Assembly (NCBI GenBank): GCA_002787235.1 | Contig: PCWG01000042.1 | Location: 350,957 to 414,956 of the forward strand | Length of the DNA stretch: 64,000 nucleotides | Source: Nitrospinae bacterium CG11_big_fil_rev_8_21_14_0_20_45_15 | Lineage (GTDB): Bacteria; Nitrospinota; Nitrospinia; Nitrospinales; VA-1 | Direction of reading: 5' to 3' | Shown here: in pieces, positions 55,780 to 64,000 of the stretch | How positions within the stretch are numbered: position 1 is the first letter of the stretch | Layout: each line of letters begins with the position of its first letter | Translations under genes and position numbers: made by a program | The notes under the pieces: model-generated | Told to the model about the DNA's origin: nothing | The model's input: the letters and a program-made list of their open reading frames with translations, nothing else | Database searches by the model: none

Positions 55780-57249
55780 TCAATTTTGGGCGTAACGTTT
55801 TTTGAATTCTTCCGCCGCCGCTTTACGTTTGCTTTTTTCCTCTTGGGACATTTTGCTCAGGAACCATTGATGTTCTTCTCGATTTAGAATTTCATTCAAT
55901 TTGGCAAGCACTTCCTTGGCCGCGGTTGCGTTACTGCCCTTTCTTCGGATCGCTTTCCGACAGGCTTTCTTTACTTCAGGAACAAAGTGAATATAGAAAC
56001 GTTCTGCGACTTCAAAAAAACCGTGCCATTGAGTATAATCCGGAGCCATCATTGAAGCACCGTGACGTGCTCTTCTGCCTTCATGGTGCCATAGGTAGAA
56101 GTAGGTCCACTCCAGCTCTTCATCGAATGCGGTTGGCGTTAAAACGCCACCAGCTTTCATCATGTTGATGATTTCCGTTGCCGGTTTTCCGAATTTGTCA
56201 TTGTACAGGTTGATGGCACTGTCAAATTGTGTGTAGAAACCATCCACATAACTTTCGGAGTGACACTTGCTACAAACATTCTTCATATTATCTCGGCGAT
56301 CTTCCCAAGACTCGACCGTTTCACCTGCCTTGATTGCCTTGGCATCGATCTTCTCTGAGACAGGAGGACGTAGATTCCATGATATCCGTCTACCTACGTC
56401 GTGGGTGACTTCCATATCGTCCGTCGCACTCATATGACAGGTTGCACAGGTTGGAGCGGCTGTGTACTCGATGCCAACACGCCATGGCTGTGCGTCCAGT
56501 TTCATGTCATCTTTAAAAGCCTTGAAAGCGATACCGTGTTTGGATTCCTCGTAGATTTCTTTTTGAGGATGATCGGGCCCCATATGACACTTGCCGCAAC
56601 TATCAGGTTGCCGGGAAACGGATACTGAAAATTGATGGCGTGAATGACACGCGGTGCAAGACCCTTTACTGCCATCGGGATTGATTCGTCCTATCCCTGT
56701 ATTGGGCCAGGTGGATGGATCGGGACGCCCGTTTTCCATTATCTTTACTACAGAGCCATGACATTGCCAGCAACCATTGATTGCCGCAGGGGATTGACCG
56801 TCCAGTCCCAGGCGACCGGTATTGCCTTCCACCACTTCCGCCAGCACATTGTCCAGAGAGCCAAGTATCTTGCCAGCATCGGCATGGTGGGAGGATTGAA
56901 ATTGTTCATTTTCTTTACTATGACATTTGGAACAATCGGCAGGGGAGACGATGACAGCAATCAGTTTACCCTCATGTTCCCATGCGTCCTTATCTGTTTT
57001 TTGAGCTTCATGGCAGTCGATACAACCAACACCGCGCAAGGCGTGCTTGCTGTTGCGCCATTGTTCGACTAATGAAGGGCTGGTGCTGGTATGGCACTCA
57101 ACGCATCTTTTGCTGGTTTGGGAAATTTTTATAGCCGCTTTTTTCCCGACCACGCGTTTGTTGTTTTCGACAGCACCAACGACCAATAGCGCGCCAAGAA
57201 AAAACACTCCGATAATTAAAATGACTATTCTTTTTGTATTGAGAGACAT
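55780..57249 (-). CDS. Membrane-anchored octaheme cytochrome c of the HAO family
   Basis: 489 residues with an uncleaved N-terminal membrane anchor (about 8-27). Eight CxxCH sites begin at Cys49, 76, 106, 160, 198, 218, 268 and 326. The spacing and the C-terminal segment RRARHGASMMAPDYTQWHGFFEV match hydroxylamine oxidoreductase-like octaheme proteins. Whether the Tyr that cross-links the catalytic heme 4 is present cannot be decided by eye; Tyr405 in APDYTQWHG is a candidate. It is 23 bp after the cytochrome b gene, so it is in the same operon, where a cytochrome c1 or f would be expected. Confidence 0.88.
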   Translation of the reverse strand: MSLNTKRIVILIIGVFFLGALLVVGAVENNKRVVGKKAAIKISQTSKRCVECHTSTSPSLVEQWRNSKHALRGVGCIDCHEAQKTDKDAWEHEGKLIAVIVSPADCSKCHSKENEQFQSSHHADAGKILGSLDNVLAEVVEGNTGRLGLDGQSPAAINGCWQCHGSVVKIMENGRPDPSTWPNTGIGRINPDGSKGSCTACHSRHQFSVSVSRQPDSCGKCHMGPDHPQKEIYEESKHGIAFKAFKDDMKLDAQPWRVGIEYTAAPTCATCHMSATDDMEVTHDVGRRISWNLRPPVSEKIDAKAIKAGETVESWEDRRDNMKNVCSKCHSESYVDGFYTQFDSAINLYNDKFGKPATEIINMMKAGGVLTPTAFDEELEWTYFYLWHHEGRRARHGASMMAPDYTQWHGFFEVAERFYIHFVPEVKKACRKAIRRKGSNATAAKEVLAKLNEILNREEHQWFLSKMSQEEKSKRKAAAEEFKKRYAQN

Positions 57250-57272
57250 TTTCTTTTCTTCAAATTAGAGGG

Positions 57273-58349
57273 TTAAGTTATTGCTTCCCATACAGTCAGA
57301 ACTAAGTAGAAAGTAAAACCGAAAAATCCGATGATGATACTCATTTCATATTTTGGAAGAAGCTTGACCAGTATTTGATCTATAAAGGGCCAGAAAAAGA
57401 TCACACCCGCAAAAAAGATCTGCCCTAATATGCCAAGGTACACATTCGTTAGTTTTAGCCATTTGAATGAAGCGTAAAAATACCATTCGGGTTTGATGTG
57501 CTCGGGTGTTGATAATGGATTGGCGCGTTCTCCCAATCCTGCGGGAAATATCACAGCCATCATGCTGAGAATATAGAAAATCAACATGACGAGAATGAGT
57601 TCTGTCATCACATGGTCGGGGAAAAGCGGATACGTTTTATGCTTAAGAGACTTTTCTTCATCAAATTCAAATTCGGTGACACCGTGTAATCGTACGAAAA
57701 TAATATGCAATCCGACCAGACTCGCCAGAGCGGCAGGAAAGATAACGACGTGAAAGACATACAGCCGGGTGAGGGTGTTGGCTCCTACCTCAGGTCCGCC
57801 CCGAATAAAATCTGATGCAAAAGGTCCAACTATTGGAACACTGTGAGCTATTTCTGTTCCCACCACAGCCGCCCAATAAGACAGTTGATCGTATATCAGG
57901 GAATATCCTGTAAATCCCAATCCAAGGATGGTGAAGAAAATAACAACACCCACCATCCAGTTCAATTCCCGTGGCTTTCGGTAAGCGTTGGTGAAATAGA
58001 CGCGAGCCATATGAAGTATAACGGTTACAATCATCAGCTCTGAAGCCCATTTGTGCAGGCTTCTGATGTACCAGCCAAATTTTACTTCGTGAGTTATTTT
58101 TGAAACACTGCTGTAAGCTTCTTCAGGAGTTGGTACATAGTAGAATAGCAAAAAAATGCCAGTGACGATTTGAATGCCAAAAAGGATAGCGGGTGTGCCA
58201 CCCAAGGCAAACCACCAATGTTTTAAATGATTTGGAACGGGTTCATTTGTAATGGTTTTCAATTCCTGCCAATCGACAGGAATTCGTTTTTTGACCCAAT
58301 CCAATGCAAGATCAATCTTAGACTCGCTCACTATAAACCTCTTCGACAT
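57273..58349 (-). CDS. Cytochrome b of a Rieske/cytochrome b complex (b6 + subunit IV in one chain)
   Basis: 358 residues with seven membrane helices (four of the b6 type and three of the subunit IV type). Heme His pairs: HKWASELMIVTVILH (13 residues between) and HVVIFPAALASLVGLH (14 between), the latter a b6f-like spacing. The Qo motif is PEWYFYASFKWLK. The b6 Cys that binds heme cn (FYCLGG) is Ala here (WFALGG), so that heme is not expected. The start overlaps the Rieske gene by 32 bp. Oxidises quinol and passes electrons to the Rieske protein. Confidence 0.93.
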   Translation of the reverse strand: MSKRFIVSESKIDLALDWVKKRIPVDWQELKTITNEPVPNHLKHWWFALGGTPAILFGIQIVTGIFLLFYYVPTPEEAYSSVSKITHEVKFGWYIRSLHKWASELMIVTVILHMARVYFTNAYRKPRELNWMVGVVIFFTILGLGFTGYSLIYDQLSYWAAVVGTEIAHSVPIVGPFASDFIRGGPEVGANTLTRLYVFHVVIFPAALASLVGLHIIFVRLHGVTEFEFDEEKSLKHKTYPLFPDHVMTELILVMLIFYILSMMAVIFPAGLGERANPLSTPEHIKPEWYFYASFKWLKLTNVYLGILGQIFFAGVIFFWPFIDQILVKLLPKYEMSIIIGFFGFTFYLVLTVWEAIT

Positions 58350-58776
58350 GAAGATAAATGGCTTGGTCTACAACTTCGACTTTGTACTTATTCAATGGTT
58401 TTGGAGGGGGCCCTTTTATCACCTTACCCTCTGCGTCGAAATATCCATCGTGGCAGGGGCAGTAAAATACATTTTCTGATTTTTTCCAAATAACGGTACA
58501 GCCAAGATGGGTGCATTTGGTAGAAAGGGCGATGTACTCTTTCCCTGTATTGACAATGGCTATTTTGTTGCCTTTGAGATCGTTGAATTTATAACTGTCA
58601 CCAACGAGAATTTTATCCGTCGTTGCGACAAATACCTTACGGGTTGGGGGTTTGCGCATGGATGGAAATAAAAATTGAACGGCGTAAACACTCCATAAGA
58701 CCAACCCCGCAAATAAACCGCCTCCCATCAAAGTGGTGGTTATGAAATCGCGTCTTGAAATTTTTTTAATTGTCAT
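58318..58776 (-). CDS. Rieske iron-sulfur protein
   Basis: 152 residues. N-terminal Tat-type SRRDF followed by one membrane helix (about 15-35). Box 1 CTHLGC and box 2 CPCHDGYFD bind the 2Fe-2S cluster through two Cys and two His; the disulfide Cys are present. Box 2 has Asp where most bc1 and b6f proteins have Gly-Ser (CPCHGS). It is the first gene of the operon with cytochrome b and octaheme cytochrome. Confidence 0.94.
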   Translation of the reverse strand: MTIKKISRRDFITTTLMGGGLFAGLVLWSVYAVQFLFPSMRKPPTRKVFVATTDKILVGDSYKFNDLKGNKIAIVNTGKEYIALSTKCTHLGCTVIWKKSENVFYCPCHDGYFDAEGKVIKGPPPKPLNKYKVEVVDQAIYLHVEEVYSERV

Positions 58777-59063
58777 TTCTCAGGTGAGTGAATCCAAATT
58801 AGTATTACCTAAATGTTGTTGCAAGAAAGGGGTCTCTTTATAGCAATCATAAATAAGATGGCGTGTACAATTATAAAATCATTAAACGCTCTATTTTGAA
58901 GATCATCTTAATTCAGTGTTTATTCCCCAAAGCAATTTATCTTCTTACATGATACCTTAATTTTCATAATTAAAAAATAGAGTTAGGTAAGGCGAATTAA
59001 AAATATGCTAGAATAATGTTTAGAGATTGTGGTTTTTAAACCAAAAATAAAGGTAATAAAGAC

Positions 59064-59414
59064 ATGCATTGTAAAACTTTTAAAGTATTTGTCGGATGGA
59101 GTGTGTTGGCATTTTCCCTTTTTATTTTTGTACAGCCCTGCTTGGCGAATGATGAAAAAGGTGGGGGTGACATTTGGTTCAAGGATACTAAAAGCCTGCC
59201 CCCCGTCCTATTCAGCCATGACCGGCATTTAAAAACTGGAAAAGTTTGTGCTGATTGCCATGACAAAATTTTCAAAAAAGAAAAAGGAAATCCTGAACAA
59301 GACAAAAACATAAAAATGAGAAACTTCAAGAAAGGCCAGTATTGTGGGTCATGCCATGATGGGGAGACGGCTTTTTCTGTAAAATCATCTTGTAATAAAT
59401 GCCACAAACCCTAG
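59064..59414 (+). CDS. Small periplasmic triheme cytochrome c7-type
   Basis: 116 residues with a Sec signal peptide (cleavage near LAND, about residue 29). Three heme sites: CADCH, CGSCH and CNKCH. The c7/c3-type context is clear in LFSHDRHLKTGKVCADCHDKI, where the first His pairs with a later heme. Such cytochromes move electrons between periplasmic enzymes. Its promoter region is shared with the divergent Rieske operon. It is separated from the monoheme cytochrome gene (minus strand) by 72 bp. Confidence 0.9.
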   Translation: MHCKTFKVFVGWSVLAFSLFIFVQPCLANDEKGGGDIWFKDTKSLPPVLFSHDRHLKTGKVCADCHDKIFKKEKGNPEQDKNIKMRNFKKGQYCGSCHDGETAFSVKSSCNKCHKP

Positions 59415-59486
59415 TGCTCAAGAATTAGATAATGCCAAAGTATTTCTTGATGAACGTGTATTTCGTTTCATGGGTTGTGATTGATT

Positions 59487-59996
59487 CTAATAAGAAGGCT
59501 CTGAACTGTGTTTCTCTGAAAAATGTCTAATGTAATGAATCAACTGCCATATTTGTTCGTCTGCCAGTCCCTTAAAAGCTGGCATAGCGGTTCCCGGTGA
59601 TCCATTTTGTATGATCCAGAATAATTGTCCGTCTGGCAGAGAGTCCATGGCTTGTGCGCAGGTAAAATTTCTTGGACTGGGGGTCAATTTACGTAATAGA
59701 ATGCTCAAGCCATTGCCACTGATACCATGACACACTCGACAGGGGCCGGGGACGGCATCAAAGTGAAATAATGTTTGGCCTGCAAAGATATTCCTTTCCG
59801 TTGGCTCCAAGGGATTGACTCGATTCAAATACTCGTCGGGAGCTTTTGGTGTGCTTCTTTTTTGCGGGCATAGGGGCTCGAACACCAATCCCTCCTCCAC
59901 TTTCATTCCCGGATGAGATGCCAAGGTCAGGCCCCAAGAAGACGGTGCTGGAATAAAAACACCTAAAGTTATCAAGAAAAGAATTGTTCGGATCAT
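59487..59996 (-). CDS. Secreted monoheme cytochrome c
   Basis: 169 residues with a Sec signal peptide (about 1-22). One CRVCHG heme site, followed by LRKLTPSPRNFTC and the axial-ligand segment GSPGTAMPAFKGLADEQIWQLIHYIRHF, typical of class I cytochromes c. The N-terminal 80 residues after the signal peptide have no heme. It is likely a soluble periplasmic carrier. Located between the c7-type gene and the oleB end, it does not share an operon with either. Confidence 0.88.
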   Translation of the reverse strand: MIRTILFLITLGVFIPAPSSWGLTLASHPGMKVEEGLVFEPLCPQKRSTPKAPDEYLNRVNPLEPTERNIFAGQTLFHFDAVPGPCRVCHGISGNGLSILLRKLTPSPRNFTCAQAMDSLPDGQLFWIIQNGSPGTAMPAFKGLADEQIWQLIHYIRHFSEKHSSEPSY

Positions 59997-60101
59997 ATCT
60001 TATTTCCTCTGAAAATTATTTTTCTGTACCTCTATAAGAGAGATACTCCGATAGAAAATATATTCCGGTCTCTATTTGGTTTAGATAGACTTTTGTGCGG
60101 G

Positions 60102-60989
60102 TTATTCTAGAGGGTTGGTGGATAAAAATTCTTTGAGAAGGGGAACGATTTGCTCATGAGCATCTTCCACTACATAATGACCCGCTTCTTCCATCACGTC
60201 AACGTTTGCTTTTGGATAATAGCTTTTCCATTTGTTCAGAAAGTGATCGTTGAAACAAAAATCCTGTTTTCCCCAAATGATTTGAATCGGGTGATCTTTA
60301 AAGAGATGCAGTTTGCTTTGGATATTCTGCACGACGCTGTAACTTGGAACGGAGGCAGACATGGGAATGTCTTGAACGAATCGTAAATTTGCGATGCGAT
60401 TTTCAGGGCTGTTGTAAGGGGCAAGATAACCCGCCTTTACTTGTCCAGTCATGCGTTTTCGATTTTTGCAGGCTCGATAGACAGCCCCTTTTGCGAACGC
60501 GTTGAAATATCGAATCGCCAGATCTCCGAACAACGGGAGTCTGCATAAATTGATGCTCAATGGAATATGAGGAGATAAAAATGCGGCGGTATTAAAAATC
60601 ACCAAACGGCGAATGAGTTCTGGCCGCCGGGTGGCAAACCCCATTCCTATTGCACCTCCCCAGTCATGGACGATCAAGGTCAAATCCTTAATCTCCAGTT
60701 TATTGACCAGGTTTTCCAGGTTGTCTATGTGTTGCGACAGGGTGTAGTTATAATTTTGCGGTTTGTCAGACAGCCCACAGCCGATATGGTCGGGAACGAT
60801 ACAACGATAATTGTTCCGAAAAGCTGAGGTCAGGTTTCTGTAGTAAAACGACCAACTGGGATTGCCGTGCAACATCAGAAGGTTTTCACCTTCACCTTCA
60901 TCCAGATAATGATATTTCAATTCCCCAAGTCGATGCCAGTGCGAATCAAATGGGTAGAGTTCCTTAAAAGGAGAAAGATCAACTACCAT
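60102..60989 (-). CDS. oleB: OleB-like alpha/beta hydrolase (haloalkane dehalogenase type)
   Basis: 295 residues. Nucleophile Asp in VHDWGGAIGMG, oxyanion region LHGNPSWSFYYRNL, charge relay near IQIIWGKQD, and catalytic His in EEAGHYVVEDA. In olefin biosynthesis OleB decarboxylates the beta-lactone made by OleC to a cis-olefin. Its start overlaps oleA by 7 bp (ATGGTAG), so the two are coupled. OleC and OleD genes are not downstream, where they are often found. Confidence 0.85.
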   Translation of the reverse strand: MVVDLSPFKELYPFDSHWHRLGELKYHYLDEGEGENLLMLHGNPSWSFYYRNLTSAFRNNYRCIVPDHIGCGLSDKPQNYNYTLSQHIDNLENLVNKLEIKDLTLIVHDWGGAIGMGFATRRPELIRRLVIFNTAAFLSPHIPLSINLCRLPLFGDLAIRYFNAFAKGAVYRACKNRKRMTGQVKAGYLAPYNSPENRIANLRFVQDIPMSASVPSYSVVQNIQSKLHLFKDHPIQIIWGKQDFCFNDHFLNKWKSYYPKANVDVMEEAGHYVVEDAHEQIVPLLKEFLSTNPLE

Positions 60990-62014
60990 TGGACACCAAG
61001 CATGAGACTGTTGAGCCCGCTCCCAATGCCCAATAATGCGATCTTGTCTCCTGACTGGAGTAATCCGCGTTCTTCACCGATGGCAAGTGTTGTTGGCAGG
61101 GAAGCGGAGCCGGTATTGCCTAAAAATTCCAGGGTAGGAAAATCTTTTTCAGAATCGAGTTCAAGCGTTTCAAAGAGTAGTTTCCGGTGTGCCGTACCGA
61201 CTTGATGACAGAAGACACGATCGACATCCTGATTGTTCCAGTTTAAGTTTTGTTTTGTCGCTTCCCAGGTTTTTCCCGCGAGTTTGCATCCCTCTCGTAA
61301 CATGGTTTCGGAGTCGGTTGCCATGAGCGGTGACGATACCGCTCCTGTGCCCTGACAAAGATTGTTGAAGCGTGTTTCTGCCATTGCCGCCCCTCCCAAA
61401 AGACGATGCCCTGTCGTGGATAGGTTCTTGTGTGTCAGTAACACAGCGACTGCTGAAGAGGCTATGGTCAATGAAGCGAAAGAAGATTTGATATCTGAAC
61501 GGGTGATTTCTGGACGTGATAAAAGTTCATTGATTGTTGATTCCACCAAAGGACCGCCGTTTTCTCCAGATACAATCAAACCTGCGGAAATTTGTCCCAG
61601 GTCTATCATGCTGGCGACGAAGATCATGCCATTGAGCACACCGAGGCAGGCATTCGAAATATCCAATACCTGTACGTTTGATTCCAATTGCAGATGATGA
61701 TGGACGATGGAAGCGGTTGCAGGCTCCAAAAAGTCGCGACAAACTGAAGCGTGGATGATACAGCCAATTTTCTTACGATCGAAGTTTGATTTTTTTAAGA
61801 CTTTCTCACCTGCAAGCGAACTGACTTCGCTTGGGCGTGTGTCGTTATCAAAAAAACGGCGTTCACGAATGCCGCTCATAAGCTCCAGACGTCCATAGGG
61901 CAGGTTCAGGCGGTCGTAGACAGGAGCCAATCGTTTTTCAATATCGCTGGAGGTGACAATTTTTTCAGGCAGATGATAGGAAAGGGCTTCAATACAAACG
62001 TTATTAAATTTCAT
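60983..62014 (-). CDS. oleA: OleA-type thiolase (3-oxoacyl-ACP synthase III-like)
   Basis: 343 residues. Condenses two acyl-CoA by a non-decarboxylative Claisen reaction. Nucleophile Cys is in DISNACLGVLNGM and the catalytic Glu in CRDFLEPATAS, with His in VFCHQVGTAHRK and Asn in LGNTGSASLP. The CRD-LEP sequence is typical of OleA rather than FabH. I put the start at the ATG at 62014, preceded by AAGGGGG. The ATG at 62041 lies deeper in the msbA-like gene. It overlaps that gene by 11 bp and oleB by 7 bp. Confidence 0.9.
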   Translation of the reverse strand: MKFNNVCIEALSYHLPEKIVTSSDIEKRLAPVYDRLNLPYGRLELMSGIRERRFFDNDTRPSEVSSLAGEKVLKKSNFDRKKIGCIIHASVCRDFLEPATASIVHHHLQLESNVQVLDISNACLGVLNGMIFVASMIDLGQISAGLIVSGENGGPLVESTINELLSRPEITRSDIKSSFASLTIASSAVAVLLTHKNLSTTGHRLLGGAAMAETRFNNLCQGTGAVSSPLMATDSETMLREGCKLAGKTWEATKQNLNWNNQDVDRVFCHQVGTAHRKLLFETLELDSEKDFPTLEFLGNTGSASLPTTLAIGEERGLLQSGDKIALLGIGSGLNSLMLGVQW

Positions 62015-63746
62015 TTTCAGCCCCCTTGAATTGGACCTCATAGTATTTTCGATACAGGCCCGAGTGCGCTAAAAGATCTTTGTGAACACCGGTTTCGACA
62101 ATCTGTCCTTGATCCATCACGACAATATTATCCGCATGTTTGATTGTCGAAAGTCTGTGGGCGATGACGATATTGGTGCGGTGTTCCATCAAATTGTGGA
62201 GAGCTTCTTGTACCAGTTTTTCAGATTCTGAGTCGAGTGAGGAAGTGGCCTCATCCAAAACAAGAATAGGGGCATCACGCAGGATGGCTCGGGCAATAGC
62301 GATTCTCTGCTTTTGTCCTCCCGAAAGTTTCACACCTCTCTCACCAATCATGGTTTCATAACCCTCATCCAATTTTTGAACGAAGCTATCTACATGAGCG
62401 GCTTTTGCGGCGGCCAATATCTGGTCTGGCGAAGCATTGGGTTCTCCAAAGAGAATATTATTCCAAATCGTGTCATTGAACAAAAAAGTGTCCTGCGTCA
62501 CGAGTGCCAGACAACCGCGCAAGGAGTTGATCCGAAAGTCTTTTATATTGGTTCCGTCGATCAGAATTTCTCCACTGCCGACATCAAAAAACCTAAACAG
62601 CATATCGACCAGCGTGGTTTTCCCTGCACCACTCATGCCGACAACAGCAACGACTTGAGATTTGCGAATGCTGAGATTGATGTTTTTGAGAACTTCAGTA
62701 GAGCGGGTCGGGTAACGAAAAGAAACATTTTTATATTCGATGCGATCATTCAAGCCTGAAAGTTCAAGAGATCCCTCCTGTACTTTTTCTTCTTCCATGT
62801 CCAGAATGGCAAACACTCTTTCCGCTCCAGCGAGGGAAATTTGAAAACTTGCAAAAATTTTGAACAACAAGCGGATAGGACCATAAAGCATGAAAAGGGC
62901 TACGAGAAAAGCTATGAATGTTCCCTGTGTTACGGTTCCCTTTATAACCTCTGTTCCTCCGTACCATAAAATAATGGTTGCGCTCAAAATTCCTAAAAAC
63001 TCAAGCAATGGAGAAGTGATTTCGACGTATTTAACGTTCTTCTTCATTACGGTAAGGTAGTCATTATTGAATCGATCAAATTTTTCAATTTCTCTTGGTT
63101 CCAGTCCAAAAGAACGAACTATTTTAACGCCAGAAAAAGACTCCAGTATGACCGAGTTCATGTGCCCGAGTATTTCCTGACCGCGATGACTCAATCGCTT
63201 TAATTTGCGGGCAATGTTTGAGACAGGAACCACGACCAGTGGGAAGATGACCATGGATATCAAAGCCCAGTCCCATTTCATGTAAAACAGCCAGCCGAGA
63301 AGGCCGATCAACATGATGCCATTCTGGATGACTTCTTTTAGCAGGCGGGTGACCGTGGACTGCATGACCGATGCGTCATTCATGATGCGGGAGATCAATT
63401 GTCCGACCTGATTTTTCTCAAAAAAACCAAAGGGCAGATGATGGATATGGTTGAACATCTGGCTTCGGACTTGGGAAATCAAATCCCAGGAAAGTCCAAA
63501 AATGATCAGATTTTGCGCGTAGGTCAATACAGCTTTCAAAAGATACAATAAGGCTAGGCCGATAGGTACGGCTTTGAGCATGAAATAATCTTTTTGGACA
63601 AAGATATCATCAAAGACTTTTTGGATAATAGGCACAGGGGATGTTGCGATTGCTCCAACGATAATGGAAAAAAATATCGCAAGGATCAACTTTGGTATGA
63701 AAGGGCGAACAAAACTGAGAACCCTTTTGTAAAGCTGGTAGTCCAT
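62004..63746 (-). CDS. MsbA-like ABC transporter (membrane + ATPase fused)
   Basis: 580 residues. Six-helix exporter domain (about 18-310) and ATPase with Walker A VGMSGAGKTTLVD, signature LSGGQKQRIAIARAIL, Walker B ILVLDEATSSLD and H-loop IAHRLSTI. This is the MsbA/lipid A exporter type, and it could flip lipid A or another lipid. It overlaps oleA by 11 bp, so it may export or sort the hydrocarbon or its precursor; that link is an inference. Confidence 0.9.
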   Translation of the reverse strand: MDYQLYKRVLSFVRPFIPKLILAIFFSIIVGAIATSPVPIIQKVFDDIFVQKDYFMLKAVPIGLALLYLLKAVLTYAQNLIIFGLSWDLISQVRSQMFNHIHHLPFGFFEKNQVGQLISRIMNDASVMQSTVTRLLKEVIQNGIMLIGLLGWLFYMKWDWALISMVIFPLVVVPVSNIARKLKRLSHRGQEILGHMNSVILESFSGVKIVRSFGLEPREIEKFDRFNNDYLTVMKKNVKYVEITSPLLEFLGILSATIILWYGGTEVIKGTVTQGTFIAFLVALFMLYGPIRLLFKIFASFQISLAGAERVFAILDMEEEKVQEGSLELSGLNDRIEYKNVSFRYPTRSTEVLKNINLSIRKSQVVAVVGMSGAGKTTLVDMLFRFFDVGSGEILIDGTNIKDFRINSLRGCLALVTQDTFLFNDTIWNNILFGEPNASPDQILAAAKAAHVDSFVQKLDEGYETMIGERGVKLSGGQKQRIAIARAILRDAPILVLDEATSSLDSESEKLVQEALHNLMEHRTNIVIAHRLSTIKHADNIVVMDQGQIVETGVHKDLLAHSGLYRKYYEVQFKGAENEI

Positions 63747-63867
63747 ATTAATTGGCTATCTGTTTAGGAGACTGCGGCGACATCAAATGTTTTCCAAGTC
63801 AGAATCTAAATGATATCAAGAGTATCAGAACAAAGAATCTATCCTAATACAAATCGAATGGAATAAA

Positions 63868-63907
63868 ATAAAAAAACCCGTATTTACGCAGTGAACGTAA
63901 ATACGGG
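63868..63907 (-). terminator. Rho-independent terminator on the minus strand
   Basis: Perfect 12-bp stem CCCGTATTTACG / CGTAAATACGGG with a 7-base loop, and on the minus strand a long T-run after it (the A-run at 63867-63876). It ends the gene coming in from the right edge. Confidence 0.88.
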
Positions 63908-63961
63908 GCGATGCTATTTTTTATAGGAACAAAATGCAAAGAAATGAATCTTTAAAAACAG

Positions 63962-64000
63962 TTAGGCTGAAACTTCATTTTTTGGAATAAAGTCTTCCAA
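63962..64000 (-). CDS. C-terminal end of a gene cut by the right edge
   Basis: On the minus strand the window edge reads LEDFIPKNEVSA followed by TAA, and a strong terminator lies 54 bp further. Twelve residues are too few to identify the protein. Confidence 0.45.
   Translation of the reverse strand: MEDFIPKNEVSA

Noticed and set aside
1-64000. CRISPR arrays, rRNA, tRNA and insertion sequences
   Set aside because: I searched by eye for repeated spacer structure, transposase genes, T-loop motifs and rRNA segments and found none I could support.

Overview
The window reads as chromosomal DNA of a Gram-negative, respiring bacterium. It has a TonB/ExbBD system, lipoproteins, periplasmic multiheme cytochromes c, a Rieske/cytochrome b complex and an MsbA-like ABC exporter. 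The mix of a HAO-like octaheme cytochrome coupled to Rieske/cytochrome b, several small c-type cytochromes, an animal-type UDP-glucose dehydrogenase, OleA/OleB and many two-component proteins fits a marine nitrogen-cycle chemolithotroph such as Nitrospinota. That placement is an inference from gene content; no rRNA or nxr gene is present. I recognised no tRNA, rRNA, CRISPR array or insertion sequence.

Layout. 0.3-9 kb: a sensor kinase between two copies of one terminator, then glycan genes (GT2 and a PseG/SpsG-like protein), malic enzyme with a YqeG-like phosphatase, a response regulator with a Cys tail, and an orphan conserved protein. 9-15 kb: a minus-strand Ton cluster (Asp-box lipoprotein, TonB, EF-hand-like repeat protein, ExbB, two ExbD), with a His-rich secreted protein upstream. 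15-24 kb: housekeeping genes mtnP, hemL, eno, ftsB-like, HU/IHF and queA, a c554-like cytochrome and UDP-glucose dehydrogenase. 24-37 kb: hybrid kinase, ppa, typA, a Xer recombinase, comM, a B12/radical SAM protein, MoxR and a family-4 uracil-DNA glycosylase. Four decayed gene fragments lie between these (typA, comM, tylF-like, ruvC-like). 37-50 kb: argS and a SPOR protein, a TPR/cupredoxin-like protein, then a closely packed plus-strand run of eight genes (YheT-like hydrolase, ABC permease, rarA, LRR protein, serB, GAF kinase, NarL regulator and, after a gap, a DUF1264-like protein). 50-60 kb: respiratory and cofactor genes: triheme cytochrome c, aldehyde dehydrogenase, larC, a SLOG-like protein, a Bfd-like protein, octaheme cytochrome, cytochrome b, Rieske, a c7-type triheme cytochrome and a monoheme cytochrome. 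60-63.7 kb: an overlapping msbA-oleA-oleB set.

How the genes work together. The Rieske, cytochrome b and membrane-anchored octaheme cytochrome genes overlap or abut and very likely encode one quinol-linked complex in which the octaheme protein takes the place of cytochrome c1. The neighbouring c-type cytochromes are plausible periplasmic partners. The Ton genes form one energising unit whose second ExbD carries Asn where ExbD/TolR proteins normally carry the proton-conducting Asp. OleA and OleB point to head-to-head hydrocarbon synthesis, but OleC and OleD are not nearby. The most unexpected structural feature is the set of gene relics. Decayed 3' fragments of typA and comM each sit a short distance downstream of the intact gene in the same orientation, with one gene in between.
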